A stretch of 5,469 nucleotides of DNA from Candidatus Nomurabacteria bacterium. GTDB taxonomy: Bacteria; Patescibacteriota; Minisyncoccia; Phycocordibacterales; UBA5272. A model generated the notes under the pieces. That model searched no databases and was not told where the DNA came from. It saw only the letters and a list, made by a program, of their open reading frames with translations. The stretch lies in contig DOZK01000006.1 of NCBI GenBank assembly GCA_003518045.1, forward strand, positions 1-5,469, written 5' to 3'. Made by a program: the position numbers and the translations under genes. This document shows, one piece after another, positions 5,349-5,469 of this stretch; the first letter of the stretch is position 1; every line of letters starts with the position of its first letter.

Positions 5349-5374
5349 AACCTGCCTCGACGGCAAGGCGGGTT
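5349..5374. repeat. Palindromic repeat, family B copy 3
   Basis: The arms AACCTGCCT (5349-5357) and AGGCGGGTT (5366-5374) are identical to those at 194-219 and 230-255, with loop CGACGGCA. As at the left end of the window it follows a family A copy in the same orientation. The rest of 5219-5469 is AT-rich, low-complexity sequence with no gene that I can support. Confidence 0.8.
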
Positions 5375-5469
5375 AAAAATTCCACCTGACGAGGAAGGAA
5401 AGTATTTATTTTTTGTATCTAATTAAAAATTAAAAATTGAAAATTCGGAGCTAATACAAAAAAATAGTT

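Noticed and set aside
5334..5426. Open stretch reading KIPPDEEGKYLFF before a TAA
   Set aside because: It runs through a palindromic repeat, has no start codon or promoter, and is too short to support as a gene or pseudogene.
5237..5445. Inverted AT-rich ends (AATTTTCAAT and ATTGAAAATT) suggesting a small mobile element
   Set aside because: The sequence is low-complexity AT repeat matter, no target-site duplication could be seen, and the interior is explained by the two palindromic repeats.

Overview
The window looks like a piece of a small, AT-rich bacterial genome of the Patescibacteria (Candidate Phyla Radiation) type, most likely Parcubacteria-like. This is an inference from three things: the gene style (an XRE-type helix-turn-helix fused to a MurA-like domain, a lone TfoX N-terminal domain, a cysteine-repeat membrane protein), the lack of any Shine-Dalgarno sequence before the five genes, and the palindromic GC-rich repeats in AT-rich spacers. 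No 16S or ribosomal marker is present, so the lineage cannot be fixed. The standard bacterial code fits: all five genes end in TAA or TAG, and none is interrupted by TGA.

Layout. 1-286 is a repeat-rich spacer ending in a 30-bp perfect palindrome that overlaps the stop codon of the next gene. 287-1801 (minus) is the HTH-MurA fusion, with an extended -10 promoter near 1842-1862. 1802-2011 is a spacer with a cytosine-free purine-rich tract and a 16-bp perfect hairpin. 2012-3274 (minus) is an Nramp-family metal transporter. A 20-bp gap with one self-complementary -10 sequence separates it from the divergent TfoX-domain gene at 3295-3633 (plus). 3634-3713 is a convergent spacer with a GC-rich hairpin. 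3714-4268 and 4271-5191 (both minus) form a two-gene operon. The upstream gene is a thioredoxin reductase/AhpF-like flavoprotein, and the downstream gene, 2 bp away, is a small membrane protein with an extracytoplasmic cysteine-repeat tail. 5192-5469 is a spacer carrying the same two repeat families as the left end, in the same order and orientation.

How the parts may work together. The strongest regulatory signal is a 20-bp sequence, identical at 19 positions, at the -10 regions of both the HTH-MurA gene and the flavoprotein operon. It combines an extended -10 element with an inverted repeat ATATCA-N4-TGATAT. The HTH domain of the MurA fusion is a natural candidate to bind it, which would link an envelope-precursor enzyme-like protein to its own control and to the thiol-redox operon; this is a hypothesis. 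The second striking point is that the -10 boxes of three genes lie only 6-8 nt from their ATGs, so those mRNAs should be leaderless. The MurA domain keeps the phosphoenolpyruvate-binding residues and the catalytic cysteine, but has lost two conserved aspartates and other motifs on the sugar-nucleotide side.
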